A stretch of 64,000 nt of DNA from Sva-07 sp963828415 (GCA_963828415.1 CAWHEI010000012.1:124001-188000); one strand, 5' to 3'. Positions 7,229 through 15,967 are shown, counted from the stretch's first letter. The notes: generated by a model not told the origin, from the letters alone. Numbers and translations are program-made.

Positions 7229-9436
7229 GTGAGCGATCTCGTTGCGATCCGCGACCGTGCACGATTCACCGGACCGACCATGCGTGCGGGCGTCGTCGAG
7301 CGTTCTCGCCTGGACGACCGGTATGCGGCGGCGACCGGTCAGGTGCTGCGCGTCCTGGCACCAGCCGGCTACGGCAAATCGACACAGGTACTGCGTTGGG
7401 TCGTCGACGACGAGCGACGAGTGAGGTGGCTCGACCTCGAACCCATCGACAACGATCCACTCGTGCTCGCCCACGCGATCGCCAATGGACTCACCGATCG
7501 ACCATGGAGCGACGTCGATCTCGGCGCCGGTGTCCGATTCGATGATGTCGCCCAGCTGATCGCGTCTCCCGACGAGCCGTTCGTCTTGGTCCTGGACGAT
7601 GTCCATCACATCGTCAGCGAGGAGTCCGGCGATCTGATCGATCTCATCATCGACCGTCTCCCGCCGCGCTCGACGCTGATCCTCGTCGGCCGTTCGCAAC
7701 CGCGCTCCGAATCGATTGCCCGCTACCGCCTCACCCCCGGTGTCATCGACGTCACCGCCGACGAACTCGCCTTTGACCTCGCCGAGACCGAGGAGATGCT
7801 GATGATGCTCGGTCTCCAGCCGGACATCGACATGGTCGCCGAGATCGCCGAGCAGTTCGAGGGATGGCCGGCCGGGCTCCGACTTGCCGGCCAGGTCCTG
7901 GCGACCCGCCGAACGGGCATCGACATCCCCGTGGACAAGCTCGGCGACCTCACCTACGTGACCGACTACGTGACCCAGGAGTGGTTCAGGGGCCTTGACA
8001 CCGACGATCAGACCTTCCTCACCGAGATCGGATGTCTGGGACGCTTCACCGGGGCGCAGTGTGATGCGATCCTCGATCGAAACGACTCCGCGTCGACGCT
8101 GCGCAGGTTGTGCCGCGACGAGTTGATACTGATCGGACTCGACCAGCACGACGAGTGGTACCGCATGCATGCCGTTCTTTCACGGTGGCTGTCCGCTCGG
8201 CTCCGTAGCGTCGACCCCGACCGCTGGCGCACGATCCACGTGGCGGCCGCGACGTGGTGGTCGAACCAGGGCGACACCGACCTCGCCATCGAGCACGCCG
8301 CAGCGGCCGGCGACCTCGATCTCCTCGAGAACCTGGTGCTGCTGCAGTGTGGGCCATACGCGGCACGCGGCATGTACCGGACGCTCGAACGCTGGCTCGA
8401 GCACTTCAGCGAACCACTCGTTCTCCGATCGTTGCCGCTCAAACAGGTCCAGGCGGTGCTTGCCGTCGGCTTCGGCGACGGTGAGCGGGCGCTCGGTTGG
8501 GCGCGGCTCTGTCGGACCGATCAGGTCACGCTCGACCCCACGCCCGGGAGCATCGCCGAGCTGCTCGGCCACCAGACCGATGCGCTGTTGGCGACGCTCG
8601 AGAACCTCCCGGCGAACGAACTGATCCCCATCGCTCGCAGCGCCTACGGCCACTTGCCGAACGGTGAATGGCGAGCGCTGGCCTGCTTGGCCCTCGGCGC
8701 GAACATGTACCTCTGCGGCCAGAACGGCGCGATCGACCTGATGCGCGAAGCCCTGTTCGAGAACGAGATCGCCCGGGCCACCACACTGCAGGCAACCGCT
8801 GCCGCATCGCTCGCCATCGTGCTCGACCTCGAAGGCTCCGCCGACGAAGCGGCCGAGCTGAGCGAACGGGCGATCCGCTTACTCGCCACACCACTCGGCA
8901 AGGACGCGTCCGCGACCGCGGTGTCACTGGCAATCGCCTCGCTCGTGGACGCGCGATCAGGGCGTCACGACGACGCCGTCGAACGCCATGGTGCAGCTCG
9001 GCTCAAGCTGGCAAAGTACGACCGGTGCGCACCCTGGTTCAACATCCTCGGGCTCATCCCGCTCATCCGCACCAGCCTGCTCCTCGACGACGCGAGATCC
9101 GCGCTCAACCTCCTCCACGAGCTGGAGCGGAAGATGGAGATCCAAGACGACACCACGCCGCTCGCCAGACACATCGGTGAGCTGGGTGCCATGGTGCGGG
9201 TGGCCAATGACGTCTTCACCGATCGATCGTGGGCGCTCACCCCCGCCGAACTGCGCGTCGTGCAATACCTGCCGACCAACCTCAGCCTCGTGGACATTGC
9301 GAAACGGATGTACGTGTCGCGCAACACCGTCAAGAGCCACACGACCGCCATCTACCGAAAGCTCGGTACGACCTCGAGAGCCGAGGCCGTCGATCGCGCA
9401 CGGGCGGCCGGCCTCATCACCAAGACACCCGCCTGA
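7229..9436 (+). CDS. LuxR-family regulator with MalT-type ATPase domain
   Basis: This large regulator (735 residues from the GTG at 7229) begins with the MalT/AAA-like P-loop domain: MRAGVVERSRLDDRY, Walker A APAGYGKST, and Walker B FVLVLDDVHHI. A central helical-repeat region follows (residues about 330-660). The C-terminus is a LuxR helix-turn-helix: LTPAELRVVQYLPTNLSLVDIAKRM, then YVSRNTVKSHTTAIYRKLG. Such proteins are signal-dependent activators that oligomerise with ATP. The start is uncertain: GTG 7187 and ATG 7280 are alternatives, and none has a strong ribosome site. It stands alone and converges on the SulP genes; its target cannot be deduced. Confidence 0.87.
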   Translation: MSDLVAIRDRARFTGPTMRAGVVERSRLDDRYAAATGQVLRVLAPAGYGKSTQVLRWVVDDERRVRWLDLEPIDNDPLVLAHAIANGLTDRPWSDVDLGAGVRFDDVAQLIASPDEPFVLVLDDVHHIVSEESGDLIDLIIDRLPPRSTLILVGRSQPRSESIARYRLTPGVIDVTADELAFDLAETEEMLMMLGLQPDIDMVAEIAEQFEGWPAGLRLAGQVLATRRTGIDIPVDKLGDLTYVTDYVTQEWFRGLDTDDQTFLTEIGCLGRFTGAQCDAILDRNDSASTLRRLCRDELILIGLDQHDEWYRMHAVLSRWLSARLRSVDPDRWRTIHVAAATWWSNQGDTDLAIEHAAAAGDLDLLENLVLLQCGPYAARGMYRTLERWLEHFSEPLVLRSLPLKQVQAVLAVGFGDGERALGWARLCRTDQVTLDPTPGSIAELLGHQTDALLATLENLPANELIPIARSAYGHLPNGEWRALACLALGANMYLCGQNGAIDLMREALFENEIARATTLQATAAASLAIVLDLEGSADEAAELSERAIRLLATPLGKDASATAVSLAIASLVDARSGRHDDAVERHGAARLKLAKYDRCAPWFNILGLIPLIRTSLLLDDARSALNLLHELERKMEIQDDTTPLARHIGELGAMVRVANDVFTDRSWALTPAELRVVQYLPTNLSLVDIAKRMYVSRNTVKSHTTAIYRKLGTTSRAEAVDRARAAGLITKTPA

Positions 9437-9461
9437 GGGTGAGGCTTCGCCGGCAGGCGAG

Positions 9462-11165
9462 TCACACCGAATCGAGCAGGTCGCGGCCGCGGCGAACTCC
9501 GGCATCGCGATCTGCACCCAAGTGCGGGTCGTGAGCGAGCACGTCATCGGAGCCGATCGCGTCGAGGAGGCCGGTCCGCTCGAGGGTGTCGCGCAGCGAA
9601 CCGGAGACTCCGGTCAACACCAAGGCCTGTCCCGCCGCACGGAGGTCGACGTGATACTTCTGGATCGCTTTCAGACTGGTGGAGGAGAAGGTCTGCCGAT
9701 CCGCCAGGTCGAGCACCAGCACGCCTCGGCCGGTGCCGTGCGGCGGCGGCGCCGGCAGTTCGCTGACGAGCGTCGGCACCTCGGCGAAGAAGTCGCCGCC
9801 CGAGAGGCGCACCACGGTGACTTCGTTGGCCGGGACCGTGGTTGGCACGTCGTCGCTGAGGAACCAGCCGGCGTCGTCTTGCCGGTACACCTGGATGCTC
9901 TCGCCTTTGGCACTGCTTCCGATGTAGGCGAGCAGCGACAGCGCCGCACCGACGACGATTCCCCACTGCAGCGGCACCGTCAACGTGAGTGCCAGCGTCA
10001 CCACGAACAACAGCATCGAACGCCGACCATCGCGCCACGCGAGGCGGGCGTCGGGCATCCGGCCGATCACCAGCTCGACACCGATGACGAACAGCAGGCC
10101 GCCGATGACCGCTTCGGGGATCTCGGACACGACCGGTGCGAGCACCACGACCAACACCAGCACGGTGGCGGCGGCCACGTAGCCGGCCAGTCGTGAGCGG
10201 GCGCCACCGTCGGCGCTCACTGCTGTGCGCGAGAGCGAGCCACCCGTGGGCGCCGCCTGGAAGATCGCGCCGCCGATGTTTCCGATGCCCTGACCGAGGA
10301 AGTCGCGCGACGAACTCGACCGGCTGCCGTCGGGGTTCGGGAACGCCGGGCGGATGCCCGCACCCTGAGCCAGCGCCACCAGGGCAACCGCGAACGCTCC
10401 GGCGAGCAGACTGGGAATCATCGACAGATCCGGAAGATCGGCAGTGGAGGTCGGGATCGGGATCGCGTCGAGTCCCGACGGGATCGTGGCGACGTCGGCG
10501 ATCGTCGTGGTGTCGATACCGAACACCCAGACCACGAGGGTCCCTGCAAGCACCACGATCACCAGCGCGTACCGCTCGATTGGCTTGATCGCCTTGAGCC
10601 CGAACGCTGCGACGATCGTCGCCAGGCCGACGGCGGTGGTCGTCAGGTTCCAGTCACCGGGGTGAACGAGTATGTCGAACGCCTCGACCACCTTGTTCGA
10701 GATACCGGTCGGCTTGTAGCCGAAGATGTCGTCGAACTTGCCAACCGTGATCAGGATTGCGACACCCATCACGAAACCGGTCATCACTGCGTTGGACACG
10801 AAGTTCACGATCTTGCCCAAGCCGAGCAGGCCGAGCGCGATCATCAGCACACCCGCGAGCAATGACAACGTGAACACTGCCTGCGGCACCTCGTCGGTGC
10901 TGAAGTTTCCGGAGGTCAGCACACCGGACATCGTGAGAGCGATCGCGGAGGTCAGGGTGCTCATCATCAGCACGCTCCCCGTGAACGCCGCGGCCAGCGC
11001 CACCGGGGCCATCCCGGCATAGATCCCGAACATCGGGTTGATGCCCGCCAACTGTGCGTAACCGATCCCCTCCGGCACGCTGTACAGCCCGGCGACGAAC
11101 CCGCCGATCAATTCCCCGATCCGACCGCGTGTCTTGGGCGCAGCACTCGGGTCGGTGTTGTTCAT
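9462..11165 (-). CDS. SulP-family anion transporter with STAS domain (first of a tandem pair)
   Basis: This 567-residue membrane protein has the SulP core: FVAGLYSVPEGIGYAQLAGINPMFGIYAG opens the transport domain, with about 12-14 helices up to residue ~430. A C-terminal STAS domain follows, with VVRLSGGDFFAEVPTLVSEL and VLVLDLADRQTFSSTSLKAI. SulP proteins move sulfate, bicarbonate or other anions, usually with Na+ or H+. The start at ATG 11165 is supported by an AGG ribosome site and by alignment to the usual SulP N-terminus; the frame upstream to 11342 is unlikely. It lies 149 bases downstream of a second SulP gene on the same strand. The substrate is unknown. Confidence 0.9.
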   Translation of the reverse strand: MNNTDPSAAPKTRGRIGELIGGFVAGLYSVPEGIGYAQLAGINPMFGIYAGMAPVALAAAFTGSVLMMSTLTSAIALTMSGVLTSGNFSTDEVPQAVFTLSLLAGVLMIALGLLGLGKIVNFVSNAVMTGFVMGVAILITVGKFDDIFGYKPTGISNKVVEAFDILVHPGDWNLTTTAVGLATIVAAFGLKAIKPIERYALVIVVLAGTLVVWVFGIDTTTIADVATIPSGLDAIPIPTSTADLPDLSMIPSLLAGAFAVALVALAQGAGIRPAFPNPDGSRSSSSRDFLGQGIGNIGGAIFQAAPTGGSLSRTAVSADGGARSRLAGYVAAATVLVLVVVLAPVVSEIPEAVIGGLLFVIGVELVIGRMPDARLAWRDGRRSMLLFVVTLALTLTVPLQWGIVVGAALSLLAYIGSSAKGESIQVYRQDDAGWFLSDDVPTTVPANEVTVVRLSGGDFFAEVPTLVSELPAPPPHGTGRGVLVLDLADRQTFSSTSLKAIQKYHVDLRAAGQALVLTGVSGSLRDTLERTGLLDAIGSDDVLAHDPHLGADRDAGVRRGRDLLDSV

Positions 11166-11314
11166 CGGAACCTCGGGCGAATGTGGATGGAGGCGGACGC
11201 AGTGCCCACACTCAAGCTCGTACGCCCGATCGCGGTCATCCCCCAATCTGGGCGATCGCACGAGATCGGCCGCCGGCGTGCCGAGACGCCGCCATCCACC
11301 GGCACCGACAGGCG

Positions 11315-13093
11315 TCACGCATCGCGATGTGGCACCCGGCATGCGTCGACAGCTGCAGTCACGGTGGCATGGAAGTGATCCGCTCCGATCGCGTCGGTCA
11401 AGTCGACAACATCGAAGCGCGACTGCAGTTCCACTGTGGCTCTCGCGATGTGGAATTCGATGTTCCGCTCGCGCAGGCCGGCGATCACTTCTCGCAGAGC
11501 AACCTCGGCACTCGCGTCGATGTCGCTGATGAACGAGGCATCGAGGATCACGTGCCGCACGGGCTTCGGAGCGCCGTCAACAGCAGCCCAGAGTCGACGC
11601 TTGAAGAAGTGAGCGTTGGCAAAGAACATTCGATCCTGGATGCGATAGACGACCACCCCGGGGCTGACGCCGGCATCGACGTGGTCGCTGACATCGACAT
11701 ATCGGTCGTCCTCGGCAGACCACCCGAGCACCGCGTCCGCAGGCTGTGCCGCCCGCCGTACGACGTCGGCGATCGACAGCACAACGGCCACGATGATCGC
11801 CTGAAGGACACCGATTGTGATGACGAACACGGCCGTGATCGCGGCAATGACGACCTCCGCCCTGCTACTCCGAGCGAGCGATCGCCATTGCTCGGAGTTG
11901 ATCAGTTTCGACGCTGCGAACACGATCACGGCGCCGAGGACAGCCGACGGCAGATACTCGATCGGAGCGGTCAGGAACAGCAGGATCACGGCGATCGCGC
12001 CCGCGGCGGCCAGACCACTGATCTGACTCGTCGCGTCCATGCCGTCGTTGACTGCTGTACGCGATCCGCTCGTGCCGACCGGAATGCCCTGGGTCACCCC
12101 TGAGGCCATCTGGGCGAATCCGAACGCGAGCAACTCCTGGTCGGCATCGACGACCTCGTGATGTCGGGCGGCGAAGGAACGGGCGGTGAGGATTGAATCG
12201 GAGAACGACACGAGGAAAATGGCCACCGCTGCGGTTGTGAGCGCCCCGAGGTCCGAACCCGAGACATCGGGCACAGCGAACGACGGCAACCCACTCGGCA
12301 CCGGGCCGGTGACGGCCACGCCGCGGGCCGCAAGATCCAGCGCCCAGGACACCGCAATGCCGAGCACGACGACGACCAGTGCGCCAGGGATTCGTCTGCT
12401 GATCTTGTCAACGAGCACCAGGAGCCCAAGCGAGACCGCACCGACGATGACCGTCGCACCGTTGGCGTCACCGAGATTGCCCACGATGTCGACGGTCTCG
12501 CGGAGGACACCGTCTTGATCGCTCGAAACGCCGACCAGCTTGCTGATCTGGCCGAGAATGAGGACGACGGCAACTCCAGTGATGTACCCGACCAGGACTG
12601 CCTGTGAGAAGTAGTCGGCGATCCAACCCAGCCGAGCGAGGCGTGCAACGAAGAACACGAGCCCCACCAGCAGGGCGAGCATCGCTGCCAACGCGGCGTA
12701 CTCGGCGCTCCCGGCGGAGGCGAGCGGCGCAAGAGCCGTCGCAACCAACAGCGCCACCGTGCCCTCTGGTCCGATGACGACCCGAGGCGCCGACCCGAAC
12801 ACGGCGTACGCCAGAACGGGAAGCAGGAGCGCGTAGAGCCCAGCGCTGACCGGCGCACCGGCCAACTCCGCAAACGCCATGGCCGACGGAAGGGCCAATG
12901 CAGCCACGGTTGTGCCAGCAAGAAGGTCGGTCCGCAGACGCGCTCCCGAATAGCCCGACATCGAACGGGCGAACGGAACGTACCGAGTCGTGATCGGCGC
13001 CCGACTCTCCGAGGCAAAGGCACCACGACCTTTGTAGACCTCCCGAAACGGCTGCATCAGCTCCACCCAAGCAGCCGAGCCGTTCGGGTTCAT
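11315..13093 (-). CDS. SulP-family anion transporter with STAS domain (second of a tandem pair)
   Basis: The 592-residue protein opens its transport domain with RTDLLAGTTVAALALPSAMAFAELAG and keeps the SulP motif VGTSGSRTAVNDGM. The last 140 residues form a STAS domain (VVVYRIQDRMFFANAHFFKRRL, VRHVILDASFISDIDASAEVAL). It differs clearly from the neighbouring SulP protein, so this is an old duplication or two unrelated acquisitions, not a recent copy. The ATG at 13093 sits directly after GGAGG with no spacer, and both lie in a hairpin. A downstream start (MQPFREVYKG or MSGYSG) is therefore possible. Probable roles are sulfate or bicarbonate uptake. Confidence 0.9.
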   Translation of the reverse strand: MNPNGSAAWVELMQPFREVYKGRGAFASESRAPITTRYVPFARSMSGYSGARLRTDLLAGTTVAALALPSAMAFAELAGAPVSAGLYALLLPVLAYAVFGSAPRVVIGPEGTVALLVATALAPLASAGSAEYAALAAMLALLVGLVFFVARLARLGWIADYFSQAVLVGYITGVAVVLILGQISKLVGVSSDQDGVLRETVDIVGNLGDANGATVIVGAVSLGLLVLVDKISRRIPGALVVVVLGIAVSWALDLAARGVAVTGPVPSGLPSFAVPDVSGSDLGALTTAAVAIFLVSFSDSILTARSFAARHHEVVDADQELLAFGFAQMASGVTQGIPVGTSGSRTAVNDGMDATSQISGLAAAGAIAVILLFLTAPIEYLPSAVLGAVIVFAASKLINSEQWRSLARSSRAEVVIAAITAVFVITIGVLQAIIVAVVLSIADVVRRAAQPADAVLGWSAEDDRYVDVSDHVDAGVSPGVVVYRIQDRMFFANAHFFKRRLWAAVDGAPKPVRHVILDASFISDIDASAEVALREVIAGLRERNIEFHIARATVELQSRFDVVDLTDAIGADHFHATVTAAVDACRVPHRDA

Positions 13094-13112
13094 CCTCCAA
13101 GGAGGGTGAACC
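13087..13112 (-). promoter_or_regulatory. Hairpin enclosing the ribosome site and start codon of the second SulP gene
   Basis: The 12-base arms 13087-13098 and 13101-13112 pair at 11 of 12 positions with a 2-base gap. In the transcript the GGAGG and the AUG of the SulP gene would both be paired in this stem. Such a structure would limit initiation unless it is opened. It may alternatively mark a wrongly chosen start. Confidence 0.5.
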
Positions 13113-13390
13113 GAAGTGGCTGGGCCTCACTCATACCTCGCCCGCGAGCGCGCCTGAACATGTTCCTCTGCGACCATTCGCCGTGGCCGTCGCCGACGCT
13201 TTGGTTCGTCGATCTCGAGCTTCAGGTCGAAGCGCCAACGTCGGCACTATGTGGTGGGCCGATCGTGCCCCGAGGCCGCACAGTTCGCATGATCTGTGGA
13301 GCGAGCCTGAGCGTTCTTGGCCGCGATTATGCGTGGGTTGTCACGAGCGATTGGATGAATGGTGCCGACAGGGCGATCAGGAGCCGGACG
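13113..13390. other. Intergenic, no gene recognised
   Basis: This stretch separates the SulP hairpin from the vapC stop. The plus-strand frame 13106-13471 runs antisense into vapC and reads like random sequence. The promoter of the minus-strand SulP pair should be here. It may mark the left boundary of the accessory segment. Confidence 0.45.
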
Positions 13391-13801
13391 TCAGATGGCG
13401 ATGATGTCGACCAGGCCGTCCAACGCCGCAAAGTCGTTTGGGTTCCTCGTGTAGAGAGGAAGTTCGACTGAGCACGCGACTGCCGCAATCATGAGGTCGA
13501 CCGCTCGTGCGCCTCGCGCTTTGCGGCCGGCAGCAACCACGGCTGCATAGATCCGCCCATACGCCCGGGCTGCGTCGGCATCGAACGGCAACGGAGAAAA
13601 CGCTGCTTCGGTTCGCTGCAGTCGGTCCTGGCGTCGGGCTCGCTCCGCCGGATCAGCAGCAGCGTGAGGACCCGCTGCGAGTTCGGCCATGGTCATCGCT
13701 GTCACGGCAACTTTTGCGGGCAGCAGGCTCACATCGATGGAGTCGAGGTCGATGACCACCGACGTGTCGAGCACGCCTCGCTCGACGCGTTGGTCAGGCA
13801 C
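13391..13801 (-). CDS. vapC: VapC-type PIN-domain ribonuclease toxin
   Basis: The 136-residue PIN domain has the four expected acidic positions: Asp12 in GVLDTSVVID, Glu40 in MTMAELAAG, Asp102 in ARAVDLMIAA, and Asp123 in TRNPNDF. These bind Mg2+ and cleave RNA; VapC toxins usually cut tRNA or rRNA. The start overlaps the antitoxin gene by 8 bases, the usual antitoxin-toxin order. The chain is full length with all catalytic residues, so the toxin is probably active and needs its partner. It sits beside an IS remnant and an att-like scar, in a segment that looks mobile. Confidence 0.92.
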   Translation of the reverse strand: MPDQRVERGVLDTSVVIDLDSIDVSLLPAKVAVTAMTMAELAAGPHAAADPAERARRQDRLQRTEAAFSPLPFDADAARAYGRIYAAVVAAGRKARGARAVDLMIAAVACSVELPLYTRNPNDFAALDGLVDIIAI

Positions 13802-14048
13802 GAGGTTCGATGCTCTGATCGGCGACGGCGTCGAGGTCTCGTCGGAACTGCTCGCCGTCGATGGGCGGAGCTGCTTGGAAGAGCTGTGCGATGGATTCTG
13901 CTGTTACGAAGCGAAGACGTCGCAGCGGGGTGAGTTCACCGACGGGTACGCCGTTGCGCGTCACGACGAAGGACTCGCCCTCGTCGAGGCGACGCATGAT
14001 CTCCCCGCTGCCGTTGCGGAGTTCTCGTTGGGTGACGACCTGGCTCAT
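13794..14048 (-). CDS. vapB: Phd/YefM-type antitoxin partner of VapC
   Basis: This 84-residue antitoxin starts with the Phd/YefM DNA-binding fold: VVTQRELRNGSGEIMRRLDEGESFVVTRNGVPVGELTPL. Its C-terminal helices (IAQLFQAAPPIDGEQFRRDLDAVADQ) would wrap the toxin. The ATG at 14048 is 8 bases from a perfect palindrome (14057-14075), the likely operator for autoregulation by the antitoxin or the complex. The gene overlaps vapC by 8 bases. A related but broken pair lies at 22249-22727. Confidence 0.9.
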   Translation of the reverse strand: MSQVVTQRELRNGSGEIMRRLDEGESFVVTRNGVPVGELTPLRRLRFVTAESIAQLFQAAPPIDGEQFRRDLDAVADQSIEPRA

Positions 14049-14056
14049 CCCGACAT

Positions 14057-14075
14057 CGTAGCACGCGGTGCTACG
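14057..14075 (-). promoter_or_regulatory. Palindromic operator upstream of vapBC
   Basis: Perfect 8-base arms CGTAGCAC and GTGCTACG flank a GCG spacer, just upstream of the antitoxin start. The position and symmetry fit an autoregulatory site for a Phd-type antitoxin. Confidence 0.7.
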
Positions 14076-14195
14076 TCCGCTCGGAAATGTTCATCGAGGT
14101 ACTGCGCGAGGTGACGACGATGGAGAACGGCAGAGAACGCTCGGTAATCCGGTCACGCACGGCGAGCACGCGCTGCATCGCGATGCCTCTTTGTG

Positions 14196-15098
14196 TCAAG
14201 CCCGGATTTCCGAGAGTGATTGGGTGCGGGAGGTGGAGCCTCTGGCGGTGCCGGAGGTGGCGTCGTAGGGTTGTTGTCGGGTCCGGGAAGTGACTTGTCC
14301 GAAGAGCCGGCTGTTCAGGATGTTGAGCCGGTCACGCTGGATTTGATGTCGTGCGTGAGTGTCCTTCCCGGGCCTGGTGTGACCAATGATGAGTGCGGCG
14401 GTGACGACACCGACACCGCGAATGTCGGTGAGCGACGTTCCCGACGCGGCGACCGCAGCACGAAGCCGCTTCATTGACGCCTTCATCTGGGCTTCGTAGT
14501 GAGCGACATCAGCGACGAACTCGCGGGCGACCTCGACACGATGCTGAGTGATCTGGTCTTGGTCGACGACTTGGTCCAACAGTTCGTTTGCCCTGGTCAC
14601 GGTCATTTCCTTGGCCATCCCGCCCGGCAAGAGTTCCATCAGCAACGCACGCAGCCGACACGCTGCTTTGCTCTTGAGTTGGCCGAGGTCGCGATGCCGT
14701 TTCGCCAGCAGCTTCAACACCTGAGCATGCTCATCAGCGCTCACGCGTTGGAGCCCATCGACGCGCATCGCGGTGATCGCCACCGAGCGGGCGTCGTTCG
14801 GGTCGTTCTTCTGGGCTCGACCCGAGCCCAACAATCGGGTCCGTGTCGACAACGCCGCCGGCACGTCGATCACGGTCTCGCCGGCGGCGACGAGCTGCTG
14901 GGCGAGCAGGTAGCCGAGACCGCGTGCGGACTCGATCGCCCACACCCGATCCGGGAACGGATCTGCCCACGACGTCAATCGCTTCACCTGTGAGCTGCAC
15001 GCTCGAACCCGCAGTTCGTCGAGCATCATCTCGTTGCTGTCGATCGCCACGGCGGTGTGTGTCGCCTTGTGCGGATCGATCCCAATCATGACTTTCAT
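14196..15098 (-). pseudogene. IS110-family transposase, C-terminally truncated
   Basis: The N-terminal DEDD domain is intact: MIGIDPHKATHTAVAID (Asp8), AIESARGLGYLLAQQL, then the RAQKNDPNDARSVA motif. A coiled segment follows, and the start of the Transposase_20 domain is present (SLTDIRGVGVVTAALIIGHT, near residue 240). After that the expected serine-containing segment and the ending typical of IS110 are missing, replaced by unrelated arginine- and serine-rich sequence to a stop at 300 residues; relatives usually have 340-420. The element is therefore probably inactive. I could not find both ends of the element. It lies between vapBC and an att-like site. Confidence 0.75.
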
Positions 15099-15404
15099 CG
15101 GGAATGCCTCCTTGCCTCAGTGGGTGGGGAACCGAGGTGGGCACTCCTGATTTGGGTTCGTTGAGCTCGCGCCTCTTTCGAGCCACACCCCGGGTCAGAA
15201 CACCGGCCGACAGACGGTTCGCGATCAGGTCAACCATGAAGGTGACAGGCCCTAAGAAGAGGCTGCCGACCGGCGCTCCGAACGCTACGACAACTGCCGC
15301 AACGCCTCTCGAGTATCAATCAGGCCCAAGTTCTGCACCACGTAGTCCCGTCGCGTACGGGCAACCGGACTCGTTCGGGTGGCGTCGCCCATGCCGGTAC
15401 AGGG
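15099..15404. other. IS110 flank, no gene recognised
   Basis: This stretch lies upstream of the truncated transposase. It should hold the transposase leader and the outer end of the element, but IS110 ends carry no clear inverted repeats and I cannot place the boundary. Frames here look non-coding. Confidence 0.4.
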
Positions 15405-15557
15405 TCAGAGGAAGCGACGCATGACGGGACGGCTTGGGTAGGTGCGCCCGATCTCGGAGAATCCTTGGCTGAGAAAGGTTCGCATCGTTCCGGTGAACAG
15501 GGCCGAGCTCCCATCGAGAGGTACTCTCGTGGCATCGAGCGGTTGCGAAGGACCCAT
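15405..15557 (-). pseudogene. C-terminal remnant of a GNAT acetyltransferase
   Basis: The 50-residue frame reads QPLDATRVPLDGSSALFTG, then TMRTFLSQGFSEIGRTYPS and RPVMRRFL before the stop. The pattern of a small residue, TG, a hydrophobic F, then GF.E.GR and RPVMR is that of the last strand and helix of GNAT N-acetyltransferases. The catalytic N-terminal two thirds are absent. It is probably a leftover of an insertion or deletion event in the same scar as the IS110 fragment. The call rests on motif resemblance only. Confidence 0.45.
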
Positions 15558-15614
15558 TCACGCCGACGCCTCCGAATCATCCGCCACGTAGAGTAATTAC
15601 ACATTGGAGGGCTA

Positions 15615-15680
15615 CATGTACCAACCATGTACCACCATCACGGTAAACAGCGGTAAACAGCGGTAAACAGCGGTGAACAA
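15615..15680. repeat. Two sets of short direct repeats beside a tRNA fragment
   Basis: CATGTACCA occurs twice at 11-base spacing (15615-15623 and 15626-15634). The 10-mer CGGTAAACAG follows three times in tandem (15641-15670), with a fourth copy matching 8 of 10 (CGGTGAACAA, 15671-15680). Such iterated short repeats next to a tRNA end resemble integrase arm-type or accessory binding sites in an attP arm. A plasmid-iteron origin is an alternative. Confidence 0.7.
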
Positions 15681-15764
15681 CGGGGACTCAGGGTCAACGA
15701 CAAATCGGCCGTGAGCAGGGATGGAACTGAGCTACCAGGGACATCGCGAGGCTCTCGACGAGGT

Positions 15765-15806
15765 CTGATAACCCGAAGGTCGCAGGTTCAAATCCTGCCC
15801 CCGCCA
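15765..15806 (+). other. 3' half of a tRNA gene (attachment-site remnant)
   Basis: The sequence runs from an anticodon-loop-like CTGATAA through the variable region, an intact T arm (stem GCAGG/CCTGC around TTCAAAT, 15782-15798), the 3' acceptor strand CCCCGCC and a discriminator A. The D arm, the 5' acceptor strand GGCGGGG and a matching anticodon stem are absent upstream. The loop suggests tRNA-Ile(GAT), but this is not certain. Half-tRNAs of this kind are left when an integrase recombines into a tRNA 3' end. Confidence 0.7.
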
Positions 15807-15812
15807 ATTGGA

Positions 15813-15845
15813 GGGCCCGAAAACATTGCGTTTCCGGGCCTTCTG
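15813..15845 (+). terminator. Terminator after the tRNA fragment
   Basis: GGCCCGAAA pairs with TTT(C)CGGGCC, a stem of 9 base pairs with one bulge, followed by TTCTGCGTT. It lies 7 bases after the tRNA 3' end, where a native tRNA terminator would be. This suggests that the right side of the scar is the original chromosome. Confidence 0.6.
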
Positions 15846-15967
15846 CGTTCTCCGGACAGGTGGCCCGTCGGGTCTCTCCGTATCAAACATGCACCAAGCC
15901 ACCGACATAGTGGGCAGCCTGGCGGGGGGAACTGGCTGTCTCCCCTCCACTCGCGAGGTAGGTGAAG

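Noticed and set aside
9437..9472. Short imperfect hairpin (CTTCGCC/GGCGAG) between the LuxR-type gene and SulP
   Set aside because: A 6-7 bp stem overlapping the SulP stop region; too weak to call a terminator.
11054..12103. Plus-strand frame of 349 codons opposite the SulP genes
   Set aside because: Composition is random and both SulP frames on the minus strand are unmistakable.
15732..15950. Minus-strand frame containing RGQDLNLRPSGYQ
   Set aside because: This is the translated antisense of the tRNA 3' fragment, a well-known artefact.
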